Shown here one piece after another: positions 11,770 through 24,163 of a DNA stretch of 64,000 bases. Within the stretch, counting starts at the first letter, position 1. The number at the start of each line of letters is the position of its first letter. Origin of the DNA: Hirsutella rhossiliensis (Eukaryota; Ascomycota; Sordariomycetes; Hypocreales; Ophiocordycipitaceae); NCBI RefSeq assembly GCF_020360975.1, contig NW_025408672.1:2046001-2110000 (forward strand), read 5' to 3'. The notes under the pieces are model-generated. The model was not told the DNA's origin. It worked only from the letters and a program-made list of their open reading frames with translations, and did no database searches. A program made the position numbers and the translations under genes.

Positions 11770-14700
11770 ATAATATCGTTTAAGCGTCTATAGTCAATAA
11801 CTAGTTATAGCTTACCGTTTTCCTTTAAAATAAATATAACTAAATAGCTTACTTTAGATATTAACGTTTATATATATCCCTTTTATAGATTCTCGTTAAG
11901 GTAGTCGCGTAGTATTTATAGTTACTTTTCATTTAAGTTATAAATCTTATAAAACGTTAGCGTTATTCTATCCTTAAGATAAATTTTATAGTTCTATTAG
12001 CTATATTTAAGTAACGCTATCTTAAGTTCTTTCTTAAAGAGTTTATTATATTTTCGGTATTCTTAAGGGATATTCTCTTTTTTATTTTATAGGCTTTATT
12101 CTTTCTTTTAAAAGCTAGTTTCTCTTAACTTAAGCTCTTTATTAATTTATTTAAGGTCTTTCCTTAGAGTAGTAATAACTCTTTAGATCTTTATATTATA
12201 TCCTTTATTCTATTTATATTAGATACTAAGTTATATAGCTATATTAGTTAGTACGTAGGTCTTATTAATCGATTTTATTATATCCGCTAGTTTAGTTACT
12301 ATTTTTATTTATATTATTAAAGCCTATAATAATTTACTTAAACGGTTATCCTTTTTATCTTATTTAGTAGCTAAATTATTATAAAATATTACTTTCTTTT
12401 AAATCTAGTAGTCTTAGAAACTTATATCTTTATTTTAATATAGCTAGCTAGTTTTCTAGTTAATTAGTAAGTTACTCTCCTATAGCTATAAAAGCCTTAA
12501 TATAAGGTTATATTCTTTAATATTTATAATATTAAAATTAACTTATTTATTATAGCCCTAGATATTAATATTAAGGTAATTAATCTTTATATTAATAATT
12601 CTATTATTATAGTTAAAGGCCTCTCCTTTAATATTTATAAGTTTATATAGATCTTTCTTATATCTCTATATAAGTTAGTAACGATTAACGACTTTAGGTA
12701 AAACGTAATTACCTATTATACTATAGTCTAAAAGTATATATATATAATATCCCGTAATTTAAATATCTAATACTATTTAGTTACTATAGCTTACCGTTAC
12801 TATATATAAGGTCCTTAGATCTTATTATATTATACTAGTCTATAGCCCTTTTATAAATAGTATACCTTATTTTTTACTTAGTCTTTATTTATTTTATTTA
12901 AGTATTTTTCTTTAATTTATTATTAATATTATTTCTTTATATTTTAGTTATATAATATTATATTAGAGCTTAAGAGACTAATTTCTTATAGCTAATCGAA
13001 GATTTCTTATTTTTTAACGCTATATCGTTTATATTATACTACTTTATAATTAATTATATACTATACTTTATAATTCTATTTATTTTTATACTAAAGGTTA
13101 AGTTTTCGTTCTATATCTTTTTATTTTTTATATAGTATTTCTATATTAATTTCTCCTTAGTTAAATATAGCTTATAGCCTTTATATATATTACTAATAAT
13201 ATTTTAGTATACCGTTATATTATTTATACTATAGTTATACTTTTTTATATTTATAAACTCTATAGTTTAAGTATATATATTCGTTATAATCTTCCTTATT
13301 ATATTTAACTTATTATATAAGTCTTTAAAAGATTAAGGGTTTAGATACTTTAAAGCGAGTAGCATTATACTATTCCTTTATTTTAGCGTATTTATAGATT
13401 TTATATATCTTTAAAAGATATCTTATTAATAAACCGTAATTATCGCGGTATTTAAGTAGCGTGCTATAATTAGGTTTTAATAATATAACTTGGTTATTTA
13501 AGTAGTATTAATCGATTTTTTAGTAGTCTAGTTCTATACTAAGTAGGGTTTTAAAAGTACTTATACTTTAAACCTAACTAAGAAAGCGTTATATTATACC
13601 TTTATCTAAAAGTATATTATATAATCTAAGTAAACGTATAATATCTATAAAATATACTTATAGTACTTATAAGTAAGTAGTACTAATAGATTATCTTTAA
13701 ATTCTCTTTATAGTTACTATTCTTATTATAAAGCTATAAAGGTATTAACTATAGCGATAGCTATAGTATAGTCTCTTTTATATAGTACTAGTTAATATTA
13801 AATTAATATAGCTTATTAGTTTTCTATAAGAATTTAAGGTATTTATTAGGTTCTAATTTTAAGTATTTCTTTAAATTCTTTAAAGTATAAAGTATATTCT
13901 TTAATCGTAGTATTTTCCCTTAATAGTAAGGGTAGTAGTATAAGTTCGTTCTTATCTTTTATTTCTCTAGGTATTTCTTATTCTTTAAAGCTTATATTAT
14001 AGATACTTTATTATTTCTCTTTAAGTTATTATCTAAGTTTTATAAGTATAAGGGCTATATCTATATCTTCTTTATTATATTATTTATAGACTACCTATTA
14101 TTATTATCGATTTTTATTTTATATATCTTCCTAGAATCGTTTACTATTCTTCTTAATTTAGTTTTAAGAGACTTTTTTAAGATAAAGGTATTTTAGTTCT
14201 ATAAATTTAACTTATTTCTATATTTTAAGATCCCTTTATTATATTATTATAAGGGTCTTTTTTAATAGCTTTAGGAACTATCTAGTACTATTTTTATTGC
14301 TTAAGTATACTATATATTTATCGTCGTAGTATATAGTCTAATTAAGGAGTTTATACTTTAGTTCCTATCTATTAGTAGCGTTTTAAGTATTTATTACCTT
14401 TTAGGGCTAGTACTTAGTAGGTTTTCTTCTCCTTATAAGGTTATCTATATTCTTTAAAGTAATATCTAAGTTTCCTATAATTAAAATACTTTCCTTTACT
14501 TTTCTATATTATATTTAGATCTATCTTACCTAGGTTAATTATATAGGTATAGGTAATAAGAGTTTCGCGCTTCTTTTTATAGTTAGTATATTAGTTAAAG
14601 TTATTTCTATAAAAAGGGTTTTAGTTTCCTTTTCCTTATTTCTTTTCTTAGTATTGCGTATACTATCTATTATCGATTTATACTACTATAGTAATATAGT

Positions 14701-15414
14701 CTAAGAGGTTATTAAGTCGATTTTCCTTATAGAGCTCGTCCTTAACTTTTTTTAAGCCTATTATAGAATCGTAATATAAGAGGTTCGTTATCCTAATTAA
14801 GCTTTAAGGTAACTTAACGGAACTTTATAGTATAATTTAATACTAAGATCCTTTATTAAAGTTCTTAAAGTTTTTATTTAACTTCTTATTCTTTATTAGT
14901 TATTCTAAATACCTTTATAATAGCTTCTTTAAATCCTTAGAAACTAGTAAAGACTTTATCTATCTTATTATCTTACCGCGCTAGTTAGTTATTAAGAAAG
15001 TCCCTTATAATAGGTCTAAACTAAGTAAGTACTATTCTAGATAAATAATTTCTTATATAAAGTACCTTTTCGATTAGGTCTAAGAGTTTTATAAGGTAAA
15101 ACTAGTAGTAGGCCTTAAGTTAGGTAAGAAAGTCTTAAAGCGTGCTATAAGTACTATCGAATAGTCCTAGCTATTTTAGTTTAACTACTTCTTTAAGGTC
15201 CCTAACTTATTTATTACCTCCTTTATTCCTAAGTAACTATACCTTATATTAAAGGGTAATAATCTCGCGTATTATATCCTAAGGCGATATAGTAGCTCTA
15301 GAGTTAGTTAATCTAGCTTACTATATAGGTATATTAATAGTTACGATATTACTTAAAGTAACGCGGTATTATACTAAATAAGAGCTTTTAATATATAATA
15401 ACTAGTATTATTTC

Positions 15415-15843
15415 TAAGGGATAAACCTATTAAGTGGTTTATATTAGTAGATATAATAAGGCGTGGTCTAAGTAATAATATATATATTATATTAGTAATA
15501 AGTCGGAGGTTATAGACTATAGACTATAACTAGGTAATTAGAATTAAAGATAGAATCGTAATAAAGATTTATATTAAAAGCTAGAGAGCTATTTATTTAA
15601 AGGAGTAAAAGTAAGTAGCTATATATACCTATAAAGACTATCCTTAGATTATAGGCCTAGCTATAATCCCTAACGTTAGATCGTATAGAGCGTAGTAATC
15701 TTATCGATCCTAGATTACTTAGATCTCTATAATCCCCTTAATCCTATATCTATTAGATAGTTATACTAACTATTTATCTATTAGACTATATTATATACTT
15801 AACGCGGTCGACCGTTAGCGGCCTAGTAGCTATAGTTATAATA
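15415..15843 (-). repeat. 5' LTR of inner Gypsy element
   Basis: This 429-bp partner of 7,609-8,037 lies upstream of the RT on the minus strand. It abuts the broken RNase H end of the outer element at 15,844. Confidence 0.9.
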
Positions 15844-17135
15844 GAAGGGCCTTTAGGCTTTCTTAAGAGTCCGTTAGCTATACTATTCTTCTTACCTTTA
15901 ACGTATTATATAGTAAAGTTAAAGAGGAAAATATAGCTTATCTAGCGAGTTACTATAGCTCTAGGGACGTCTTTAAGGGCACCTTTTAATTAATTAACTA
16001 AGACCTATATATTAGTTTCTAAGATAAAATATACGCTATATAGGTATATTCTTAGTCTCTTAAGCGTACTAAATATAGCCCTATACTCCCTCTTTATTAT
16101 ATTATATTTAGTTTCTATTAATAACTACGTTTTACTTTTAAACCTTATAAGGCGCCTCTTTTTATTAACGATTTATATTAGGACTGCCCCCTAGCTAAGT
16201 AAACTAATATTATATATTAAAATAATATCTTTGCTTCCTAGGCTAATATCGAGGGATACTAAAAAGACTAGATTAGTAATAGCTTCCTTAAGGGTAGCTA
16301 TTACTTTTACTTATCTATCTCCCTATTCCTAATAGACTTCTTTCTTTAATAGGTCTATAAGGGGTTTTACTAAGATAGTAAACTATTTAATCTAGATTTA
16401 ATAGTATCTTATAATACTAAGGAAAGCTTTAATATATAATATATTAAGGTATCTTATTTATTTCTTAATTTTAATAACTTTAGCTTCTATAAAGCACCTT
16501 TTATTATTCTATAAATATAACGAATAACTTTAGTTACTTACTAATAGAATTTCGATTTAGCCCTTATAATTATATAACTAAAGATTTTAACGTTAACTAA
16601 GACTTTATTAAGGTTAATAAGGTATTTAAAGATATATCTCCTTACTCTTAGCGCTACCTCTTTATTATTATACGTTATATTAGGCCCCTTAATACTTATA
16701 TTATCGAGGAAATTCCTATAAATATTTAGTATAAGGTCTTATAGGATTCTTTATATTATCCTTATAAATTAGCTAACTAAGTTCGTAGCCCCTTAAGGGA
16801 GTATATATATATATAAGAGGCTAATAAGTATCGCGAATATTATTAAGTTATAGCTTTTAATATTAAGAGGGATCTAATTATAGCCTAAAAAAAGGTCTAA
16901 GAGGAAAAGGATCTTATATATTAAGAAGTAGTCGCTAAACTTATTTATATTTAGTAGTAGGTTTATATCTCTTATTATAATAGTATTTATATATATAGCG
17001 GAATTAATTAAGTATAGTCCTTTATCTTTCTTTACTACTAGGAAAAAGGGGTTCTTATAAGGCCTTTACCCTTTTTTAAAGACTCTTATTTCTAGTTTAA
17101 TTTTAAGGATATCGATAACTTTCTACTTTATCGCT
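15844..17135 (-). pseudogene. Reverse transcriptase-RNase H remnant of outer Gypsy element
   Basis: The minus strand from about 17,130 reads ILKIKLEIRVFKKG, PYKNPFFLVVKKDKGL near 17,020-17,060, and LLDLF near 16,890. These match the Gypsy RT motifs for fingers and palm (KKDKG, LLDLFSGY). Downstream, LRIYLYSVYFILETN and KGKKNSIANGLLRKPKGPS at 16,070-15,844 represent the end of RNase H. Stops lie where Gln or Trp is expected. The frame is cut at 15,843 by the 5' LTR of the inner element. Confidence 0.8.
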
Positions 17136-20100
17136 TTTAGGATTAGGATTAAGGCTACTTACTATACCTTATATTCTATTATCCTAATAACTTATAAGGG
17201 GGCTATAGCTAGGTCGACTTTACCTTTTTTTATAAAGTCTTAGGATAACGCTACTTCTTTATTAAATAGAATACTATTAAAGATCCAGATTTCTACTTCT
17301 ATAAGAAAGCCCTTAAATTATTTATAAATTACTTTAAGTCTTTTTTATATTAGCCGCTTTCCTTTCTATATACTTAAGAATTTTCCTATTAAGTATTCTA
17401 GGTAGGGTCTAAGCTATATCTTATCTTTAATAGTATTCTATTTAGTCTTTTTTTAGTTAGGGTCTCCTTTTAGCATCGAGCCGTTTAATAAAGTATTATT
17501 AATAGGGTTAATCTTATTTACTTTTTTTAAAGAGAGTATTAACTCTTAGATTATATAATTTAATAGGTCGTTTCCTCTCTATCTTAACTTTAACCTTTTA
17601 GATTTTTCTAAACTTCTTTCTAGCTTTAATAATATTTTTCTTAAATTCTCCGATAGCCTCTATAACTATAACTTTAATAATCTCTTTTACTATTTTAAAT
17701 CTAATAGCTAGAATCGCCTTATCTCCTTTATTTATAATTAATTACTATCGTACTAGTACTATTAAAGGCTCGTTTATACTAGTATAGGCTAGGTTAAGGA
17801 CTTAATTAGCGCCCCTTTTATAACTAAGGATCTTACCTCCTAGTAAGAGAATCTCGGCTATTAGGGTATCTATAAGGGGTTCTCTTTATAATTATTAGGT
17901 AGCTCTTAAGTTATCTTCTTTAACTTCTATTATTAAAGCCTAAAAAAAATTTCTTAGGAGCTAGGTAGCTATTTCCTATATAGTCTCCTTAAGCTTTAGT
18001 TTTTTATATACGTCTTTATTAACTATTAAGGTTATAGTCTAAAAGGATTTTACTATATTAACCTCGTTTAGAAGCTCTTATTTAATAGCTCTTACCGCTA
18101 GCGTAACTACTTAGATAGTACTAATTTAATATTTAACCTATATATCGCCGTTCCTTAGGGAATAATTAAATAATATACGCGCGGCTTTAATAAATAGTAT
18201 ACCTAAGATAAAGGGGACTAAGACTCTATCTAGTATAATATAAAAATAGATTAGTATCTAAGCTATAACTAAATAGAGATTAGTCTCTACCTCCTTAACT
18301 ATATCTATAGGGGACCTAGTATATACCGTCGTTAATACTCTTATTAATAGGATTTTAAGCCTATATACGTTTATATATCTTTTAGTAATAAGGTTTCCTT
18401 TAAACCTAGTATTAATTAAAGCGCTTAGAACTTTAGCTTTCTAGCTACTAAGCTATACTTAAATATAGGGTAGGTCTTATATATACTTAAGTAAGCGGAA
18501 AGGTATAAGGACCGTATTTATATATATTATAGGAATCGCTATAAGGTCCTTTAAAGTTATCTCTTAGTATCTTATTAAGAGTACTACTTCTTATATAATA
18601 AATTTATCTTTCTTTAGTCTTATTACCTTTAAAGTTTATTAATTAAATAGTCCTTAGGCTAGTTATATTACGCTAATTATATTAGTTATAAACCTAACTT
18701 CTTTTAGTACTTATTAGACTTTAAGGTACTTATAATTTAATTCTTTATAAGTAAGGTAAGTAAGCTTAATTAGTTTAACCTAGTATTCTTCGTCCTATTC
18801 TTTAACTTATACTAAAGCTACTATAAGTTTTCCTTATAGATATTTAAGGAAGAGTAAACTACTTTTTATATTATCTTTAGCTACTTTTATAACTATTATT
18901 ATAGCTTTATAGGGTCTTATATTACTCTTTACTTTCTCTAAGGTCTAGAATTTAATATTTTCTATACCTTAGGCTATATCTATATATCTTATACTAAGTC
19001 TCTTACTTAGTTAAGGAATAAAGTTAATTAAGTAATTTAAAGGGATTAAGATTCTTTTATATATAATTTCTCTAACGATTTTATCTATAAGTCTATTAAA
19101 CTTCTTATCTAGATCTACCCTATATCTATAATATATAGGGATAATCTTTAGGTTAGTTTTTACTATTCTTATTATCTTAATTTCCTTTACGTCCTCTTTA
19201 ACTCTTTATCTTTTCCCCTTATAAGTATTAATCCTTATTATAGTTATATAGATTATTTAATTATATATATTGCTTTATTATATATTATCTATAATTATAG
19301 TAACTAATATCCTTCTTACTTCTTTTCTTATATTACTTACTTTTAAATTCCTTAGCTTTTACTTATATAGGCTTTTATATCTTTAAAACTAGTCTAGGAA
19401 ACCGGATTCTCTTTTACTAGTAGCTTAATTTAAGTAAAATAATATAACTATAGCTTTAACCTATTTTATAAGTAGTAATATAAAGGAGTCTAGCTATATA
19501 TCTACTTAATATATAATAAGCCTTTAAATATATATACTTATTTAAGAAAACCTATTAGTAAGTATTAAAGGAATTACGCTTTTATTATCTTTTCTTTTAA
19601 AGTAAAGAGTCCTATTTACTACTTTATATATTATAAATCTAATCTTATAGTTTAAAGAGTATACCTTATACTTATTAAGGTAATATCCTTCTTTACTATA
19701 ATAAAAGTATCTCCTAGGCCGGTTAAAAGTATTAACCTAAAACTATATATATTAATTAGATAGGTAGTAAAATCCGATAGTATTTACGCTACCTCCTTAT
19801 CTATAACTTAAAAAGTAGCCTTTACTACTAACGCGTTTTTATTCCCTATTAAGCTAGTTAAATATCTACTCTTACTAGCGAGTAAGGTTAATCTTTATAT
19901 CTTTAAAGGCTTTTATTAGGTCTAAGATCTTATTTACGGGCTATCTAGGTTTCTTATTTATTTTCTTTAACTCTTTAAGAAGTTTTTCTTTACCTTTATT
20001 AAATTCGGCTTCCTTTATTACTTTATTAATTTCCCTAAAGAGCTAGTCTTTTTTTAGGTTCTTAAGCTTCTAATTATAGACTTTAAATATTATATCTTAT

Positions 20101-20499
20101 TGCTTAACGTCTTAATAAGGTACTAAGTAGTTATTAATTATATAGATAAGGCTTTTATATAGGAGTTTTAAGATAACTTTAAATATCTTCCCGTTTCTCT
20201 TTATAACGTTAATAATAAGCTCCTTTAGTATTATATAGTAAATAAGGTATAACTAGACTATAGATTCTTCCTAGCCGTTAGGTTATACTTTATACTATAA
20301 GTATAAGTAAAGATTAAGCTATTCTATAACTTCTATAATAATCTTAGGCTTTTTAGTATTATAATAGCCTAAGCGGTCGTTAGTAGTTTCTAGTTATTTA
20401 ATATTATATATATAGTAGTATTAAAAGAGTCTCTTCTTTACTTCTTCCTAAGTAAGTCTATCTATAAGAATCTTAATAGTAGGGGCTTATATAGAGGAG

Positions 20500-20777
20500 A
20501 TATAGACTTCGAGCTAGTTTATTTTATCCTTATTATAGATATAGTTAACGTATATCTCTTATTCGAACTTCTTAAGGAATTTAGTTACGTTTTTACTATT
20601 AAATTTACTAATAAGTAAGAGTTATAGTTAGCGGAGTCTTCTTATAAGGTTATCTTAGCTTTTAGTAAGTATATCTCTAAGTCTATTAATAATCTTATTA
20701 ATATCTACCTTAATTTTCTTTATATCGTTAGTAGTAGGATTAAATAATCCCTTTTAATAGCTAGCGTTTTTAGACAT
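20500..20777 (-). pseudogene. Start of a gag-like gene of the outer Gypsy element
   Basis: A minus-strand ATG at 20,777 begins MSKNASY, and about 90 codons continue with scattered TAA/TAG where Gln is likely. A hydrophilic stretch resembling SKFNSKNVTKFLKKFE follows. It lies some 600 bp inside the 5' LTR, the usual place for gag, which would form the particle shell. The assignment rests on position and on this Gag-like segment. I did not trace the C-terminus or a zinc knuckle. Confidence 0.6.
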
Positions 20778-21390
20778 AGTATGCTTATAAATTATAAGGT
20801 TATAAAATTTAAAGTTAGAGTTTTCGGAGTTAAAGGATATCTTATTATAACTATCTTATTACTTACTTTCTTATTTATTAGCGAGATATAAGCGTTCTTT
20901 ATAAGCTACCGCGTAAAGGAGAGCTAAGGTTAAGGTTATTAAGGTATCCCTTATTAGTACCTATATTAGTATTATTAGTACGTATATAAGTAAGAGGTCT
21001 TAATAGGGTTCTAGAACGGTCTAAATTATACTATTATTATTATTTATATCTTTTAAAGTATTATATAAAGATCGTAGTTTCTTAACTAAGTCGCTAGTAT
21101 TAAGGGTTATAGGGCCGATAATAAGAGCTTAGGGTTTTTTAGTATTAGCTTATTACTTTTCCTTTACTATTAGCGAAGGTATTATCTAATTATTTATTTC
21201 CTAGTAAGTCTATCGCTTTATTAGGTCCTTAACTCTAGCTATTAAGGTAGTTACTACTTTAATTATTAAATCCCTAGATTTTATTTTTTCTAAATAGTAC
21301 CGTTGTCCTCTAGGTATTCTTAGCTTCGTAAAGCTACTTATTGCTATATAAATAAAACGGAATAACGAGTTTATACCCTAAAGACTAGTT

Positions 21391-21767
21391 TTAATAGGGA
21401 TAAGGGTATATACCTAAAGCACGCGTAGTATATAGCTAAGGATTAGTAAAGTAATTAACTATATAATTATCTAATTATCGGTTCTATATATAGCTCTAAG
21501 GGCCTTAGGTTATAAATATAAGTATTAGAGATTTCTTTACTCTATGCCTCTTTATCTCTACTAAAGTTATATAACTAGCGGTCTTTACTTTAAAGGGGAA
21601 AAATAAAAATTTAAATTAACTATAATTAAGGAAGATACTTAATTAGATAATCGAGGTCTTTATAACGCCTTTAAGTATACTTAGAAGTAAGTTAGAAAGG
21701 GAGTACTAAGGGTCTTATCCCTTTAACGGGCTAATATCTATAGGGGTGCGATCTTACCTATTAAACT
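21391..21767 (-). repeat. 5' LTR of outer Gypsy element
   Basis: This is the 377-bp partner of 944-1,320. It retains a few CpA and TpG sites (for example AAGCACGCGTAG and CTATGCC) that are mutated in the other copy, so the two LTRs were hit unequally. Confidence 0.85.
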
Positions 21768-21782
21768 ACTTAAGCTTATTCT

Positions 21783-21858
21783 TTATTATTATTACCCTTA
21801 TCCTTACCCTTATTATTACCCTTATCCTTACCTTTATTATTATTATTATTATCCTTAT
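21783..21858. repeat. Short tandem array of TTATTATTACCC-type units
   Basis: A 24-bp unit combining TTATTATTACCC and TTATCCTTACCC occurs about twice and then dissolves into ATT triplets. It starts 16 bp outside the outer element's 5' LTR. Confidence 0.65.
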
Positions 21859-21990
21859 TAGCTTCCTCTTCTTTAATAGTAGCGGTAGCGCTTTTTAAGG
21901 CGCTAAGTTAGCCCTCTATACTTATAAGCTAGTTAATAGTAGTAGCGGCTCTAAGGATAAAGGGGCGGTAGCTAATATTAGCGGTAGCGG

Positions 21991-22062
21991 CGGGGGTAGT
22001 AATAGTAGTAGTAGCGGGGGTAGTAATAGTAGTAGTAGCGGGGGTAGTAGTAGTAGTAGTAG
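21991..22062. repeat. Three 24-bp tandem repeats
   Basis: The unit begins CGGGGGTAGT and continues with AGT triplets. Units lie at 21,991-22,014, 22,015-22,038 and 22,039-22,062, differing at one base. Every unit length is a multiple of three, so it could be a repeat from a lost coding region, but no frame is open now. Confidence 0.85.
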
Positions 22063-22579
22063 CGGGTATAGCTAAAGGGACCGCTAATAAGGTAATAAAA
22101 GTAGTATCTTTAGTACTAAAGGAGTTAGTAGTAAAAGTAAGAGAGTAAAGGGGGAGGAACTTACTTAGGGATAAGCCCTTAGCGCTCTAAAGTATAGAGG
22201 TTATAATAAGCAGCTACGGCGGCGGTAAGGCGCTTCTTAGTAGCCCTTTATACTTACCTATACGCGCTAGCCTTTTAAGCTAACGCCGTAGCGAGTAGGA
22301 TAGGAGGCGCCGCCTTATAAGCATAGCTAGCACGCGCGTATTAGTAATAGCTACTGCTATAGTAGCGCCTAACTTAGTTACCGTAAGGGAGCTCTTATAA
22401 TATATACTATATATAAGGGGCTGCGTAAGAGGCTTAAGCCTATACTTAGCGCTTATACTTTAAGAAGTTAGTAGGTATAAGAATATACCCTTATATTCCT
22501 ATTATACTATTATAAAGAAATAATAGTTTAACGGGGGCATCTATACCCTAAGGAATATATAGCCCGCGTAGTAGAGTCT

Positions 22580-22639
22580 TTAGTAGGGTCCTTAGTAGGG
22601 TCCTTAGTAGGATCCTTAGTAGGATCCTTAGTAGAGTCT
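22580..22639. repeat. Five 12-bp tandem repeats
   Basis: Five units of TTAGTAGGGTCC and its variants run without gaps. Units 1-2 and units 3-4 form identical pairs and the fifth is diverged. Confidence 0.85.
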
Positions 22640-24020
22640 CTAGCTAGCCCTCTTCTTAATTAAATAATCCCTTAGCCCTTATTCGTCTAGGGAAGAAGGA
22701 GGGAAAATTTAGTCTATAAAAGAGGTCTCTTTTCCTCCTTAGCTAGTAGATAGCATTAGCATTATTATCTTCTTCTTTTATTATCTTCTATTATTATCTT
22801 CTTTTATATCCTCTTTTACTAATATACTTTTTTAGCCCTCTTTGCCTTTACCTTACCCTGCCTAGTGCTTTCTCGTTTCCTTTATTCCCCTTAGACCCCC
22901 TTATCCTTCGGTATCTAGCTACTACTATTACCGTTAGCGTAGGTATATCTTTAGGTATATACCGCAGCTACCGTTAAAATAGGTATAGGGAGGCTTTATA
23001 GAATAAGCTAGTAAAAGGAGGCTCTATAATATAGTCTAAGGGAATAACCCTTAAAGATAAAAGACCTCTACTAGATATCTATACCTTCCTTAAGGAAAAG
23101 CGGGTTAAGATAAGCCTATCCGAATAAATAAAAATATATATAAAATGTATAAGTTAACTATAAGTAGAACGGATACCTTATTACCTATTTTAGCGGAGCG
23201 GTTCTAAAGATATCCGCGATACGAGAATAGGTAGGGCATAGAACATTCTAGTTAAATCTACTACTTATACTAGAACCTATAGTCTTACGTTAACTATTAC
23301 GTTATAATTAGACCACCTACTAAGTTAGAAAGATATACTATAGATAGAGCTTTTTAAGTACTATAGAATATACTAGAAAGCTAACTAATTAGTCTATTAG
23401 TAAGCGAGCAATAGTCTATAAAAGACAAAGGATTTCCCTAGGAGTAGTAGATAGAATAAGAAAGTTCGTAAGTATCTTTTATAACGCTATTCTTTTAATA
23501 TATTATTTAGCCCCTTATATTCTCGTTATAAATTCTAGACGAAATCCTACCCTATACTTCTTCGACCGATCCTTCCGCTTATATTATTAATTACCCGATC
23601 CTATACTTATTGCTTATACCTTTTAATACTAGGAAAACATTTATTACGCTTACTTAACTATAGACTTATAGAGGTAGCGGAGGCGGAGGCGGGGGCTAGC
23701 CGCTTAAATTAATAGGCGCGGGGATAATAAGGATAGTAGGGCTAGTACGATTAATAAAAGAGGGTAAGGTAGAGCTAGTAGTATAAAGGGCCTAAGGCTT
23801 AATTATATAGAAGCTATTAATAAGGCAGCGCTATACTATATTAAAGGGAGGGTATTATATAAAAGTCTTTAACTATTATAGGTTATAGGCTTAGGCTATA
23901 GCCTAAGCTATATAGTTATATATAAAGGGCTAGATCCTATATATATATATATATATAGGCTAGCTATATATAAAAGAGCTCTATATAGCTTATTAATATT
24001 ATTTTATAGATAGTACCTAT

Positions 24021-24163
24021 ATTATTATTATTATTAAGATTATACTAGTAACTTATCTAGAGGTATTTAGAACTTCGGCGTTAAATAGAAGGGAAAAACT
24101 AAAGTACTTAAAGGAAAACCCTCCCCTCTTTCATAGCTAGTCCGCCCTTATACTAGGTCGCGT
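24021..24163 (-). repeat. Dispersed repeat copy B, inverted and partly RIP-mutated
   Basis: The reverse complement matches the core of copies A and C, from CGCGACC-TAGTATAAGGG through TTTAACGCCGAAGTTCTA to the AAT triplets. It keeps bases that copy A has lost. It faces copy C at a distance of 1.1 kb. Confidence 0.75.

Larger units (their letters stand above)
10290..11810 (-). pseudogene. Reverse transcriptase and RNase H remnant of inner Gypsy element
   Basis: The minus strand from about 11,805 encodes VIDYRRLNDII, the conserved start of the Gypsy RT palm. It is then broken by the element at 11,369-11,769 and resumes with a mutated YPLPLI-type segment. Near 11,095-11,115 it reads VVYLDNILIF, the catalytic YLDD box with its second Asp changed to Asn, a G-to-A change of the RIP type. 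The end of RNase H follows near 10,300-10,390: AEYLLEFNYKIIYKKG, then a mutated form of the usual ADALSR. Numerous TAA/TAG codons interrupt the frame. It is inactive by stops, by the insertion and by loss of the catalytic Asp. Confidence 0.85.
7609..15843 (-). mobile_element. Inner Gypsy-type LTR retrotransposon nested in the outer one
   Basis: It is bounded by two 429-bp direct repeats (7,609-8,037 and 15,415-15,843) whose ends now read TA...TA, as expected if TG...CA ends were hit by RIP. On the minus strand the order is 5' LTR (right), reverse transcriptase around 11.8-11.1 kb, RNase H end near 10.3-10.4 kb, then a polypurine tract beside the 3' LTR (left). It sits between the RNase H end (KPKGPS, 15.84 kb) and the integrase of the outer element, so it inserted later. 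I could not find a convincing target duplication. A 401-bp element interrupts its reverse transcriptase. Confidence 0.88.
944..21767 (-). mobile_element. Outer Gypsy-type LTR retrotransposon, RIP-dead, split by a nested element
   Basis: Two 377-bp direct repeats (944-1,320 and 21,391-21,767) bound the element. On the minus strand the order is 5' LTR (right), a gag-like ATG at 20,777, reverse transcriptase at about 17.1-16.5 kb, the RNase H end at 16.07-15.84 kb, then integrase at 7.6-6.1 kb. RNase H is separated from integrase by the complete inner element at 7,609-15,843. RT-RNase H-integrase order is that of Gypsy (Metaviridae), not Copia. Without the insert the element is about 12.6 kb, long for this class, because 1,321-6,100 is unexplained. 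All coding parts carry many TAA/TAG codons at Gln and Trp positions. Confidence 0.85.

Noticed and set aside
11586..11783. A 65-codon open frame in the same island
   Set aside because: It begins in the element interior and runs through the right repeat into RIP-mutated flank. It has no protein similarity that I recognise and exists only because this island is not RIP-mutated.
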